Assembly (NCBI GenBank): GCA_011317545.1
Contig: WUJK01000007.1
Span: 1,860,001 to 1,924,000 of the forward strand
DNA from: Coniella vitis
Lineage: Eukaryota; Ascomycota; Sordariomycetes; Diaporthales; Schizoparmaceae
Reading direction: 5' to 3'
DNA length: 64,000 nucleotides
The notes beneath the pieces are model-generated. The model made no database searches. It was not told the origin of the DNA and saw nothing but the letters and a program-made list of their open reading frames with translations. The position numbers and the translations under genes are program-made. This document shows positions 25,057 to 37,091 of the stretch, one piece after another (position 1 is the stretch's first letter; each line of letters opens with the position of its first letter).

Positions 25057-28000
25057 TTAGAGCGGCTTGAAAGTACCGCCAAATATATCCCACGTTCTGT
25101 TGAATCCCGAATCTGCCATAATGTCGTCGATGTCTCTCCCGACCCGATGATGTAGTTGTGCATGGTGCTGTTGATGCCCGTGCCCCATATGGTTACTGTG
25201 ATGTGCCTGTGCTTGTTGCATGGCAAGTGGATGTGCTGAAGGATAGAGGTGTGCTGTGAGGTCCAACCCATTCTGACTCGAGGGGGATTGTATCAGGTAC
25301 GAAGGTGTGGTCCCCACTAGGAAAAATTGTCATGTTAGCATGCAATTTGGGTTTTTGATGACAAGACCGACATCGTCGTAACCGTGAGACTTACTGAGTT
25401 GCCCCTCAATGTCTGGATACAATCCAGGCATATAAAAATTTCTTGCATCAGCCGACTGACTCTGCACACTCGAGATGTGCGACGGATTGGATTCAGGTTG
25501 GGTACCGACAACCCCTCCAAAATCGAGCAAGGGTTGATTGGGGTAGGCAAATGGGTCGTTCGAGGGAAACATCATCGCATCCAGCTTGTATACGCTGGGG
25601 CTGCCAGCTACCTGATCAGTCCGTATATAATGGCTCGAGACCGGTGCAGCGGCCGAAGTCAAAACACTAGCATCCGCCGATGTAATGGCAGAGGGTATAT
25701 CCAGAGCATGAAGCTCCGGGTAGCTCATAGGGACTGCAGGCCGCGCCATTTTTAACTGAACGTTATCCGAACTTGACTTTTGAAACGGAGGCTTTCTTGG
25801 GGTAGTGCTGGCAATCTTTGTAGTAGCGTTGGGCAGTTTGTGGTTTATCAGTGGTGTTGCGCCGTCTTTCGTTCCAGGAGCTGATCGCTTTCGTGATGGC
25901 AGTGTTCGTGCCTTTCCGTTCTTGACTGTATCGGGCAAGTTGTTCCAGAGGGTGTCTAGAGACTTGGAAGTTCGGGCAGCTGCAAAGCTCCTGGTGGCCA
26001 TCTTTGCAATCACCTCTCGACCAGCCTTTGCATCGCCAAAGATTTCTCCCGAGCCTGGATTGTCTGGGTTCTCAAGAACATAAAATACTAAAGTCAGAAC
26101 CGCAAAGTACTCCGTGTATAGCATCGACCAGAAAGGGCCGACCACCAGGGCTTGGTTTTTGATCTCCCGCGCAATGTGTATGATGTTTCTGGACACGCTG
26201 ATTCCAGCTGCTGCACAGGCGTAGTATCGCTCATCAACAATTCTGTCAGCCCATAAACGGGGCGATATATAGTGGAGAAAGGGCCTGTACAGCATCAACT
26301 GCACGTGTGCATAGGCAAATCGCAGCAATGTGCGCACTCTGGAAATTAACTTTGCGTCAGCTTCCAGATTTAAAAAAAATCCAAGGGATGTAGATGGGCC
26401 CGCGGCTCCCAGCGATAAGACAGCAGCAGATAAATGTACCCAATGGACTTGAACTCACCTCATCACTTCGATGGGTCCATCAGGACTAGGACGCCATCTC
26501 TGGGGCAATTGCTCATGCCAAGCTTGTAGATCGCTTTCGATTTCCTTGATGCGATTATAATCGATGGTATATGTCGCATGTGCTTGCCCTTTCTGGGGGG
26601 TTGCTGAGCCCTCTTCAGTGCCTTTGAGTGGGTAAATGTATTTGACAACCTTCATCATGATCTTCATGAGTCTTGCATGAGCATTGAAAGCCTGGAAAAA
26701 GGACCCGGGTGTTCCCATCGGCGGTGTCTGAATTCCGCCTATAGTTATGTACTCATCATCAACTTCGGTGGGCAGTTGCTGGTCAATATCGTCGTCGTAA
26801 AGCAATATGGGAAAGCCAAGTAGCGCGCTATACAAAAACATTAGTAATTGTGCTGTAGTATCATGAACATACCTTACGACTCAATCCTGGCATGTAGTTT
26901 CATCATCGTCTGTTGGACCATTGCAACCTCCTTTCTCACTAGACCAGGAGCGAACAACCTGTGGTCTCCTGCAAAGCGAGCCAGGGCTCGCATAATATAT
27001 AATGAGAAGAAATGACCGAGCGGAGGAGACTTACGAGCAGTATATGTCCATTTGACGGATGAAATAAAAGACACGCTTTCTCAACTCGGCCTCAAGAGGT
27101 GTGAAATTGGCTTGAGGGAGATGTCTGTGTAGACCCATTCTGAGAGCAGCCCTCGACGCAATACCTAGAAAAGAATAGCAGCCACTGAGATTGGTGGTTG
27201 CTTGCAAAAATAAGATGAGGAACAGCAGGGCTTGGAGCGTGGTCAGATCACGGCATTCTGTGACGTCCTGCAACAAGACTCGAGCACAAGTGTAGTATTC
27301 CGCCCTAAGGGGAATGCAGTTAGTGATTTGAGAGCCATGTGAGAAATGTAAGCTGAAAAGGGACATGTAAAATGTGACTTACCCTTCGTCAAACGCGCCT
27401 TGGTACGTCACTTCAGCAGTGTCGTCTTCATCGACAATGTCATACATGGCACCGACGGCTAACACTGCATAGACAAGGCCAAGAAATCTGTCATCTTCCG
27501 TATCGAAGCTGTCTGGCGACTTGCTATAAAGCGCTTCCAGTTTTTCAAAGTATGAAGGAACGTGGACAATGCGCAAGAGAGCCGTTGCACAGGTAATTGC
27601 ACTGGTACTCAGCTTGTGTGCTCTGCTCCGTGGTGGTAGATTGTAGACTTTCTTGAAGTTGCTATCTCCTGTCGACGCACCGCTGATCGAGTCCAACCTT
27701 GTTAAGCCTGGTATTTTGCTGGGCTGCGGAAGGAACATGTCTTGGCGATCCAATTCGAGAAGGCCTCCGAAATGGTCTCTCATTCTCTTGACAAAGACGG
27801 CGCCAGACGAGGTTCCGCGAAAATCCCAACCACGTTCATCGAGGTCCAGCTGACCAAAAGTCTCAATCATGGATGTGATCTTGGCATCTGTTTGTTCAGT
27901 CTGTTGTTGCGCCTCCTCTCGTTTTGTTTTGGCAGATTGTAGTCTCTGTCGCTCCCGGTTTTGAAACTCCTGCTGTGTGGCGGGGTCGAGGTTCGGGTCA

Positions 28001-28500
28001 TTGAGGTCCACGTCTGGGATGAATTTGCGAAGCAGCGCTTCGGCTCTGGCCAACTTATTCTCGAGGGCCTCGATGTACTGCGGTGCTGGATTGCGCCGCC
28101 TGTTCGAGGGCTTGTCATATGTGCATTCTGCAATGCGATCGTCAGCGCAGACTTGCCGGACCAGAACTGAGGATTACCAATTACCGTAGCTGTATACTGA
28201 ACAGTGAGTGCATGGTTGTTTGCCATCACACTTGATCTTCTTGCGTCGGCACTCATCGCAAGCTCGTGTTACTCGTCGCCGCTTCTGCACAGGCATGGGT
28301 TCGGCCTGGCTCGAATTGGCGAAGTCGTCGTCGCCTACTTCTCCCTTGTCCAAGCCTCGGTCAGGGCTATCGTCAGGAGATTGCTGCCCATCCTGCTGCT
28401 CGGAGCCATTCCCCGACTCATTTTCAGAGTCTGGCTCGGGGGTAAATCCCGTCCCCATTATGTCGTCGGACACTTCAGTAGTGTCGGTTCCTGTAGCCAT
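25057..28500 (-). CDS. Zn2Cys6 fungal transcription factor with MHR domain
   Basis: Nuclear DNA-binding regulator. Six exons, 28500-28185, 28127-27383, 27304-27035, 26827-26459, 26338-25395 and 25316-25057, sum to 2,904 nt (967 residues), all in phase. Residues 81-107 form a binuclear zinc cluster with Cys81, 84, 91, 97, 100 and 107 (CDECRRKKIKCDG...), preceded by a basic KRRRVTRA and followed by a dimerisation-like helix (QYIEALENKLARAEALLR). The middle-homology region of the Fungal_trans family runs through exons 3-5, with MGLHRHLP, RKRVFYFIRQMDIYCSALLGFP and DDDIDQQLP. The C-terminus is Gln/His-rich (MGHGHQQHHAQLHHRV), a possible activation domain. The intron between exons 3 and 4 is 207 nt, unusually long here. 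Target genes cannot be inferred from sequence or context. Confidence 0.93.
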
Positions 28501-31500
28501 CGGTAATTCACCCCTTCTCTAGCTCCTTGAAATTCTTTTGAGCTTGCAAGGAGTTCCACACTGGCCGATGGAAAAACAAGTTCTGGTATTTATGCCGCAA
28601 TCCGACTGTCTCGACAGCTCTTGGAACGCTGTGTATGGGTCCGAGCACTCAACCTGTCCCGGCGTCTTGTTCCCCCGTAAATATTGGGCGGCAGACCCGG
28701 CTCATGTCGTGAAAATGCCAGACAGGACGACTCGATAAACAGCACGGAAGAAAGACAAATAAACGATACGTCAGCTACGACTTTTTCCGGAGTGCTGCGT
28801 GCGGCGTTCACATTGACGAGGACGGCAAGTTGAGCTCGGATTTTGAAGTCCGAATGCCGCGCAACGCCGGGAATTTGCGGTTCTAGGATCCGCAAGACGG
28901 CCTTTGAGTATACACGGAACCGTGGCGAGAAAGGTAGAGGGGCGTGTCGTGAGAATGTCAAGCTAGGATGACAAGCCAGAAAGAAGAAGGAGAGGAGGGA
29001 GAAAATGTGTATGGCGCCGCGTTGTAAGTCAGGAGAGGTTTGCTTTGGTGAAGATGGAAGGAGAGGGCCAGTGACAAAAGTGATTTGGGATCATGACTAG
29101 TCATTGTGGAGCAGGACAGGCAAAGGCCAAGGGCGCCTTGTGCATTCGACGAATTTCTGGGACCCAGGGCGGAAATATCCTGCGGAAGCGAGCAGATGCT
29201 CTGAACGTCTCCTAGGACGAGGACAAGGACCAGTGGGCAGCTGCGAGCAGGCCTGGCAGGGCCCGGGGCATGGAGAATGGTTGGCCGCCGCTTCGGTGCC
29301 GGGGTTGCAGGTGGGTATGGGCGTGTGCGTGGTGTGTGCGTGTAGGTGGAGCCGAGCTGCGATGGCACACTTTAGTCAAAAGCTTGGCATGCAGCTAATT
29401 TGGAAAGAGTAACACCGAATGGGGGCTGATGGAAGGTCTCGAGAAGGTTTTCGCTGGGGGAGAGAGAGAGACAAGGGAAAAGCTTGGGGGCAGGGTGGAT
29501 GCCAGCCCAAGCAGCGGTGCGTTAATAAGGTACAGATGTCAAGTATTTCGCTCTAACAGCCCGGAATGACCATCATCCACTGGATTGATCTTCCGAAGGC
29601 CCTGTGCTGTGGAGTCGCTACGGTGAGTGAAAGTCAGAATCAGTCGATGAGCATGTACATAGTACTTATTATCACCAGGGCCTCGCATTTTGGGTAAGGC
29701 GACTGGCAACTGTGAAATAAGGTAATTACTATATACTCTCCAAGTACCATTTTGTACACACGGTATGCACATGTTATTGGTATCCACTTGCCACATACGA
29801 AGTGGTCAAAAAAAAAAGATGAGACAGGGCTCCGTCACAAGCACTGAGAAACGAGAAATTGGCCCAACTTTGGCCAGATATCGTCAGAAAAGGTGCCCTG
29901 CCTTGGTGGTTGGCACGGATTCAGTCCCTTGTCGAGCTCAGCCAATGCACTCACTGGACTCGCACAGCGACTTTGGGTGCAATCTGAACTATGCCCACAT
30001 ATGGATATTAGACCCTTGAGATAGCAAAATTTGTCGGGAGGTCACCCCTATGAAACAACAATCAACACCGAATGATGCACCAAGATATGGACAGCCTTTC
30101 TGGGAAATGCCAAGCCGTCAGTTCAGATCCTGCTTGATGGGGACGGGCCACAAAGGGCGCAGGCGGCCAGGGAGACCTGGGAAACACGGATAGCGGTGGA
30201 GTGTGGAGATCAACGTTCAGCAGGCTCAGGGGCCAGCACTGACCAGGGAACTCTCTGGTCTGACCCCACAGCCAGAGGGACGCGCAAGCTTTTCTCAGCG
30301 AGGCACACGAATCAAGTGCATGACAAGAAGCAGGGCCAAAACCCAAAGGTACTATGTATCAGTTATCTACGGATTTACTGTTGCTACAAACCCAGGTAGG
30401 TAGTACGGTACATACGTACACAGTAAGTTTGTACATAGCCAGGTAGTAATGCAATCTTCAAGCAGGCGGCAGGGGAAAAGGGAGGCAGCAGGGCGACGCC
30501 AGACAGCTTTTTGAATGCCGCAAGAGTACGAACACGCTGCTTCCAGATGGAGCCAAGGTGGCCATCAAAGCTGAGAGGTACCAAAACAGTTTTCCGTATC
30601 CTGTACCCCGTTTACATAGTATTCAGGTTAGTGCCTGCTGTTTGGAGACACGACCATGGTCGGTGGTGTGCTATGTACGCCCAACCTTGAGCTTCCGAGC
30701 CTTCCAAGCTCACTGCCTGCATTTCCAAGCGGTTACGTAGTATACCATAGTAGTGCCTCGTTGGCGAATCCAATTGCGCATGGTAAGCACCCCTCAGCCT
30801 GTGTTGCAACACTGCCACTGTCGCAGCACTGCCACTGTCGACGGGCCAATTCCCGGTGGGCGTCTTGCACACAAAAATCCATCCGGAATCTCGCCGGGCT
30901 GACCCACTTGCTAATACATAGTAGTGCAATGCTTCTGCAGGGTGACGCAAGGTCTACATTGTATAACGGGACAAGGGTGTGCTTCTTGGGCCCAGGAGAC
31001 GGTGTGAGCGACGCTGTGAGAAATAAAGACCATGGTACTGGGTGATTCTGCCAGCGTGGAGGTGTCTCACCAACCTTGAAGGCTCGCGACCCACCACCAT
31101 CGCTACTTGTCCGAATAGATCTGCTGGAACTCGCAACGACAGCAATGCCGAGTGGCTCTTTTCCAGCCACAGAACACTTGCCGCGTTGGTCTAAGCTGGC
31201 CACGGGTTGCAAATACAATTTCTACTCTTTGAAATGGACGTCGCAACGTGGTGCTAGTAGAGCAGGATCAGCAGCAAGTACTATGTACGGCACACCTCGG
31301 GGAGTGCTCGGCGATACGGAGCACGCTTGTACCAGGCTGGTTAACGTGGCAAAATTCCCAAGCGCCGGCTGAGCAAATACTGCACTGCTGCCATACCAGT
31401 CACCCGGGCACACACAAGTTGCCAGCCAGCAGCCAGCCAGCCGTGCCGTGAAATTGCGCTTCTAGGTACTGGGGCCGGCCGGTCGCTAGGGTCTAAGTTT

Positions 31501-33552
31501 TCTTCCGACTTTTTTTTTCGATGCGGCCGGAAGATTGAAGAGACGACGTTGAGTCTGCCGTCTTGGCACGGGCTTGGCACGGCTTGGATTTGCTACAATG
31601 GGAACGGCTGAGTATTCCGTTCACCGCTGGTGTTGCTGGTCATGCCAAGCTCCGTTCACGGCTTCGCACCCGAAATCGAAGCGATCAGCTCGATTCAGGA
31701 TGCTCTCCGCCTCCTGAGCGTGCTGGCAAAATCCCGAACCTCAAGCGCTGCTTGCTAGTCAGGGCGTGGATAATGCCGCAGTCTCTCCTAGGGTTTCAGG
31801 TGGATTTTGTCCGCGTCTGCTGGGCGCCGTGACTCGTTTCTACCAAAGTATCTCTTAGAATGCTGGTCTCTGGATATCGTGCACTGCCCCTTCTCCCGCC
31901 CATCCATTTCCAAAAGTTTCAGACCATCCACACTCGCGCGGGGGCGCCCTGCATCCCTTATGTTTAGCCCCATTTTGCGACTGCGACGACTTGCTGGCTT
32001 ATTGGTCCCACTGGTGTTGTACCGTCTGACCGGTGATCGGTGGTGTGTTGGAACAGGAAACACGATGGACCAAGTTTTCATCCATACGAGCAAGCCCCTT
32101 TTTGACGCTTGCCTGCAACATGCCACAGCACGCGAAACCGCCTGGTCCGCTGGTCGACATAGTACTGTACGGGGCAGTTATATCCCGCGGCCCACGGTGG
32201 TCAATCCCACATCCCTATGCAATTTTCCGGCTTTTTGCGACTTGTAAAGGATGTATGTACATTGGTACAGCACAGCAGCTGAGTGAGGCACGTTGTTAAT
32301 AAATTTCGACCGGTCATTGACGCAGCACCATGTACGATGTAGCACTTTCCATGATATGGTACTTTTCGATACAACACTCTCTACGATGTATTACTTCACA
32401 ACAGTATAAAGTAGGTACAGATCTAGGTAGAATACTTTGTATATAGTAGCTGGTCTTTGCTGGCTGGTGGGGAATGAAGTTGACAACCGATGGGTGCACA
32501 TAGTACATAGCAGTATCCTAACAGTGCCTGACTATGTGACAGCCCCGGCTGGTCCAGGCATCCCCCCGATCTTGATCTTCGCTTGGCAACCTTAGCCAAA
32601 AGCCAAGACTTTTCAGAACTCTTATAACGGGATGACGTACCGCGGTACCTGGGTTAAGTACCCACGTACCGCAACAAATGTTTTCGCCAAAGCAATCAAA
32701 CATAGATTTGGCTCCATCCCCTAAAGGAAGAGAATTGTGCGTAGACGTATAAGATATTTATCTTGGAGTTTCCTAAGAATATTGAAGACATGCGCACTCC
32801 CTCATGTACAAAACGCTGGCGTCTCAAGTAGTTTTATGAGTATAAGCGAACTTATGGAACTGCTGCTTCTAGGGACTATTCAGGTAGGTACGTAGTAATG
32901 GTCCAGTGTGTCTACTGAGCGAAAAGACGCACCGTCCCTCAAGCCCACGTCGATTTCCAAGACCATCTTGTCCGTGACACTAGGCCCTTGAATGAAGTCT
33001 AGCCGATGTAGCCGACGCAATCAGATTCCTACATGTGCTCTTCTGACCGTTAGCAGGCAGGGAAATGCTACGTATAGCACACTATTGGAGGAATGGCTGT
33101 GGCCATTGCTACCATCTGCCTGTTGATCCAGACTACCTAGGCACCTTATGCTTGGTCACATACTATGTATATAGTACTCTCTGCCCTTGAATTGTTCCCA
33201 ACTCAACCTTGCAACGAATCTCTGCAGAGCGGACAGCTGTGTGCACAGGGTTTTCTTTGCGCAACGTGCAATCACGATCCGATGTAAACAACTCAGTAGA
33301 AGAACTATTCGCGCCCGCCTTGGCGTGTACCCCACCACTCTCCCTGGCAGACTTCTACGGTACTGGAGTACATGGTGCAATGCCTACCCCGCGCTACATG
33401 GCCCGTGCATTCCCTGCCTTTTGGGCCGTTTGGCTGTGCAACTGTGATGGAGCCGCTGGTTGTGGTAAGCTTGTCACGTCTTCCATCGCCCACTTTCAAC
33501 CAAACGCGACGGATTTCCACATCCCCCACAAGTCTCTCGGCAGCACATCGCC
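28501..33552. other. Five-kilobase gene-free tract between the Zn2Cys6 gene and CSN1
   Basis: The longest non-coding stretch of the window. No ORF with recognisable features and no spliceable set of exons was found on either strand. It holds six TACATAGTA/TACTATGTA copies (29656, 30350, 30613, 30915, 31279, 33161) and related GTAC-rich strings, such as GTACCGCGGTAC near 32638. Base composition looks mixed, not the AT-rich decay of RIP-mutated repeats. It may be a long promoter, an unannotated non-coding transcript, or both. Confidence 0.5.
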
Positions 33553-35235
33553 ATGGCGGGCCCGGAGAATGAGCCTCAGCCTAGGGTTGCCCACCTTACC
33601 CAGGTGGGCGACAATATTGTCACGGGTAATGTAGCCCCTTGACGGCCTATCTTGGTTGAGCAGCAACGCTCTTGCAAAAGCGACGAACGGGCGCGACGGA
33701 CTTCACATGCTAACGATAGCGCGCATCCAGACGTCCCTAGAATCGATCTCGAGTCTTATATATCAAATTATAAAGGTCAGCCCATCTCAAAGAGCACTTC
33801 TCGCCCAGTAGAATTGGTTGCTGATGTGCGAAATGTAGGCCGCTCCCGCGTAAACCGACTCCTCCTTATCGCAAGTACCTCGACTGTCCTATCTGTGGAC
33901 GCACTCAAGCTCGCTATACAAGAAGTCAAGCAGAACGAGTCGGACGTGCAGCAGTACCGCAATGTTTTGGAAGAATTACGGATACTGGCTCCCAATGACC
34001 CGGAAGCCCGATTTGACAAGCAATGGGCGGATAAGGTCGAAAAGACAAACCAGCAGGAGCTCATTCGACTAGAAACCGAGCTAAAGGGCTACAAGAACAA
34101 CCTCATCAAGGAGAGCATTAGAGTACGGTCTTGCCTAGAATTGCTTTGAAGAGACTGCCTTGCTAACACATTGCAGATGGGTAATGAGGACCTGGCAAAA
34201 CATCTTGAAAGCACGGGCGAGCTGGCCCAAGCCTACGAGGTTTATGCCAAAATGCGATCAGATGTCAGCTCCACCAAGCACATCGCCGAAGTCGGTCTAC
34301 ACTTGGCACGTATTTCTATTTTCCGACGAGACTGGGCAACGGCCATTGCCAACGTCAATAAGATCAATGGCCTCCATGTTGATTCGGACGATAAGAGCCT
34401 CAAAGCCCTCTGCGGCATCTTACTCGGAATTGGACAGCTTGGCCAGGCCAAATATAAGGAAGCCGCTCACAGCTTCTTGCAAGTTGAAGCGACCTTGGAT
34501 CCCACGCTGTACGACGAGTTTGCAAGTCCTAATGACATTGCAACATACGGGGGTTTGCTTGCTCTGGCGACCATGACCCGCGCGGAACTGGATAGGTTCC
34601 TGGACGCTTCGCCATTCCGCACGTTTCTGGAACTTGAGCCTCACCTGCGCCGCGCCGTTTCGCAATTTGTCAATGGCAGATATTCGGCCTGCTTGACCAT
34701 TCTCGAGACTTACCGGTCAGAGTACCTCCTCGATATTTACCTGCAACCCCATGTGCAGCACTTGTATTCTTTGATTCGCGCCAAGTGCATCCGCCATTTC
34801 CTGCAACCTTTCTCTTGCGTTACGATTGACAGCATGAATGCCGCTTTTGCGGCACCCGGAGCTTCGATTGAAGCAGAATTGGTAGAAATGATTCGCACTG
34901 GTGGGCTCGAAGCTCGCATCGACTCTATAGAGAAGGTATGTTTCAAGATGTAGGCTTTAATATTGCTTATTCGCTGACAAGTCTTGTAGCTTGTGACCAC
35001 TGCCGATGTCAATTCTCGCGTCAAGATGCAGGATGCGTGTTTGAAATCTACCAAAACCTACGAGAAAGATGCTATTGACAGAATTCGTCGAATCGGTATA
35101 CTTTCGGCTGGTCTCGAAGTCAAGGGCAAGCAGAGAGGGCCAATGGGGTTCGATGCACTCGACAGCTCGTATGGGTCGTCTAGGTTTGAGAACGATAAGG
35201 AAGATCATAGTAGTTTTGCGGATACTCTGGCATGA
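33553..35235 (+). CDS. CSN1: COP9 signalosome complex subunit 1
   Basis: Subunit of the CSN complex that removes Nedd8 from cullin ligases and governs fungal development. Secure exons are about 33720-33775, 33839-34122, 34177-34935 and 34990-35235. They encode RIDLESYISNYKG, the phase-consistent join to RSRVNRLLLIA, then ELKGYKNNLIKESIRMGNEDLAKHLESTGELAQAYEVY. This is the Rpn7 helical-repeat region, followed by a PCI domain with RTGGLEARIDSIEKLVTT. The first exon is unresolved: ATG at 33553 (MAGPENEPQPRVAHL) or at 33569 in another frame, both using a weak GTGGGC donor near 33602. The clear branch site and acceptor GCTAACGATAG before 33720 suits only the second. It converges on PRP18 with about 240 bp between stops. 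Confidence 0.88.
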
Positions 35236-35477
35236 TTCACGGCGCTATGGATCGATCATTGTCATGAGGAATTCCTATTGGGGCGTAGGCGTTCGGAGTC
35301 GATACTTTACCATGGAGCATTTACAGGGAAGTCAAGATCTGGTCCGATCACTCTCCTGAGTGACACTCTTCAAGGCATGCAATGCAATGCATTGTAGACT
35401 GCTAAGACCTTCAGTCCTATTTGCTATTTGATATGCGCGGTTTTCAATGGTGTTTTGTTTCAAGTTTTTCTACGTAC

Positions 35478-36602
35478 TTAGCCCATGAGTTGTCTCACAT
35501 CCTCTGGCGGCCACCGTACCTGGGCAAATGTCAAGCACCGTTTGATGCTCTGCAGGTATTTCCGCGTAACTTCATCTCCCATGACATGGCCTCTCTCACC
35601 GTCGTGCAATTTCTCTCGTGCACTTCGCTCGTGGATACCCACCATGGTCACGCCGATCGGCCACGCCGCCTTGCCGATACTGAGGCGCAGGTATTCGTCA
35701 TTTGCGTCCACGTAACGCCGCTCCTGTGCCGATCGGACGATTTCTACAATGCTCTTGAGCACAGACTCATCCAAGTCGTCCTTTTCGAACTTGCGAAACA
35801 GGGGCGTCATGGTCTGCTTGCACTGCACCATCGCGTTATGCGCTTGACGCGCTGCCACACTGTCTGCATTGTCCGCGCCTCGCTGTTCTCTTGCCAGGGC
35901 GATCTCCCATTCCTGCAATACCATGGTGAAATATGAGGCGAGCTGGCGATACAGGTATTTGCGGGCAGCCTTGTCGTTTGCTGGTGGCATGTCGCCAACT
36001 TTCATGTCCTGCTCTTCGACAAGCTGCAGCGTGGTGGGGATCGGTCCCTGTGTGATAGCCGTTGTCAGTCGCCGCAGCCTCTTTCTCCGCGCGGTGAGGC
36101 TCTCTCCAAATAGCGTAACAGGTTCGCCTAGGTTCCGGAATTTGGCAGTGACTTCCTCCTCGCTCAAGCGCGCAACCTCGTCCTTATCATCACCTTCCCC
36201 ACCATCATTACCGTCCGCTTGTGTTTCGTCATTGGCAGGAGGAAGTTCCGGCAATCCTAATCTTTTGCGCCGCGCCCGCTCCTCCTCGGCGTCTCTTTCT
36301 TCTTTCCGTCGCCGCGATTCCTCGGCAAGTTTGCGCCGCTTCTCCTCGCGCGCTTTCGCCTCGGCTGCGGCGTCTTCTTCGCGTTTGCGTTTGGCGGCTG
36401 CTTTGGCGAGGCGGTCTTGCTCAATGCGGGCCTGTTCGGCGAGGTAGGCTTCACGGCGGGCGGCTTCGGCGTCAGCTTTGCGAATATACTTTTTTGTGGC
36501 GGTGTCGGAAGAGGGTGTGGTGGTCGTTTCGGTGGTAGAGGAAGTGGACGAGTTTTGCTTCTTTTTAGTGATTTCCTTGGACATGAGGGCCGCGAAATCC
36601 AT
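35478..36602 (-). CDS. PRP18: Pre-mRNA-splicing factor 18
   Basis: Second-step spliceosomal factor that works with Slu7 in 3' splice-site choice. Single exon of 374 residues. The start is taken at MDFAALMSKEITKKK, matching other fungal PRP18; an in-frame Met at 36809 would add a Ser/Thr-rich extension that I regard as 5' UTR. Residues about 50-160 are a long charged coiled coil rich in Lys, Arg and Glu. Next comes the splicing-factor motif with FRNLGEPVTLFGE and RRKRLRRLT. The C-terminal Prp18 domain follows, with YFTMVLQEWEIAL, MTPLFRKFEKDDLDESVL, DEYLRLSIGKAAWPIGVTMVGIH and QSIKRCLTFAQVRWPP. The conserved loop region of the family is complete. It diverges from the SAP18-like gene, with 489 bp between starts. 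Confidence 0.95.
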   Translation of the reverse strand: MDFAALMSKEITKKKQNSSTSSTTETTTTPSSDTATKKYIRKADAEAARREAYLAEQARIEQDRLAKAAAKRKREEDAAAEAKAREEKRRKLAEESRRRKEERDAEEERARRKRLGLPELPPANDETQADGNDGGEGDDKDEVARLSEEEVTAKFRNLGEPVTLFGESLTARRKRLRRLTTAITQGPIPTTLQLVEEQDMKVGDMPPANDKAARKYLYRQLASYFTMVLQEWEIALAREQRGADNADSVAARQAHNAMVQCKQTMTPLFRKFEKDDLDESVLKSIVEIVRSAQERRYVDANDEYLRLSIGKAAWPIGVTMVGIHERSAREKLHDGERGHVMGDEVTRKYLQSIKRCLTFAQVRWPPEDVRQLMG

Positions 36603-37091
36603 AGTGGGCGTCGGCGTGTGGCTATTAGCGCGAGATTTTGTTGATTTATAGGACACTCTATTGGCGGTTTCGTGTAGGGCCCAAGAAGATAAGTGTCTTG
36701 GTGTTGCTGTTGTTGTGCTTTCGATTTGCTGTAAGTAGTGGGATAGTGTTTTGGCAGTGATTGAACCCGGGAGGTTTATAGAGCCTGCCGCTGAAGCTGC
36801 TCCGTACAAGGTCGTATACTACATAGTACAATATGCAGACGCAGTACATAGTACCATAGTAAACCTACTATGTACTAGGCGGTTGTTCCCGCTGCAGTTG
36901 GGATCAGGCTCTTGGCAGTGCTGGCAGGGTCCTTTTTCAAAAGGGTCATTCACACTAGGCTCTCCAAGAACATCCATCCATATGCCGGCCTATCGTTTTG
37001 GGATTCTTTTTGCCGTGATTACAGACTCGGCGGACATAATCCTTCATTGGGCCAGCAGCATAAGTCGCAATTCAGCCAGAGTACCTAAGCT
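36603..37091. promoter_or_regulatory. Divergent PRP18/SAP18-like promoter with three TACATAGTA copies
   Basis: A 489-bp shared intergenic region. Exact copies of the 9-mer lie at 36820-36828, 36845-36853 and, inverted, at 36866-36874, all within 55 bp and near the middle of the spacer. That the region drives both genes follows from the gene layout; the role of the repeats is unproven. Confidence 0.5.

Noticed and set aside
33209..33634. 141-codon plus-strand ORF just before CSN1
   Set aside because: Runs through the probable CSN1 leader; only its end (from the ATG at 33569) might belong to CSN1.
36603..36809. Longer PRP18 N-terminus from the Met at 36809
   Set aside because: The added residues are Ser/Thr-rich and unlike PRP18; MDFAALMSKEI at 36602 matches the family start.
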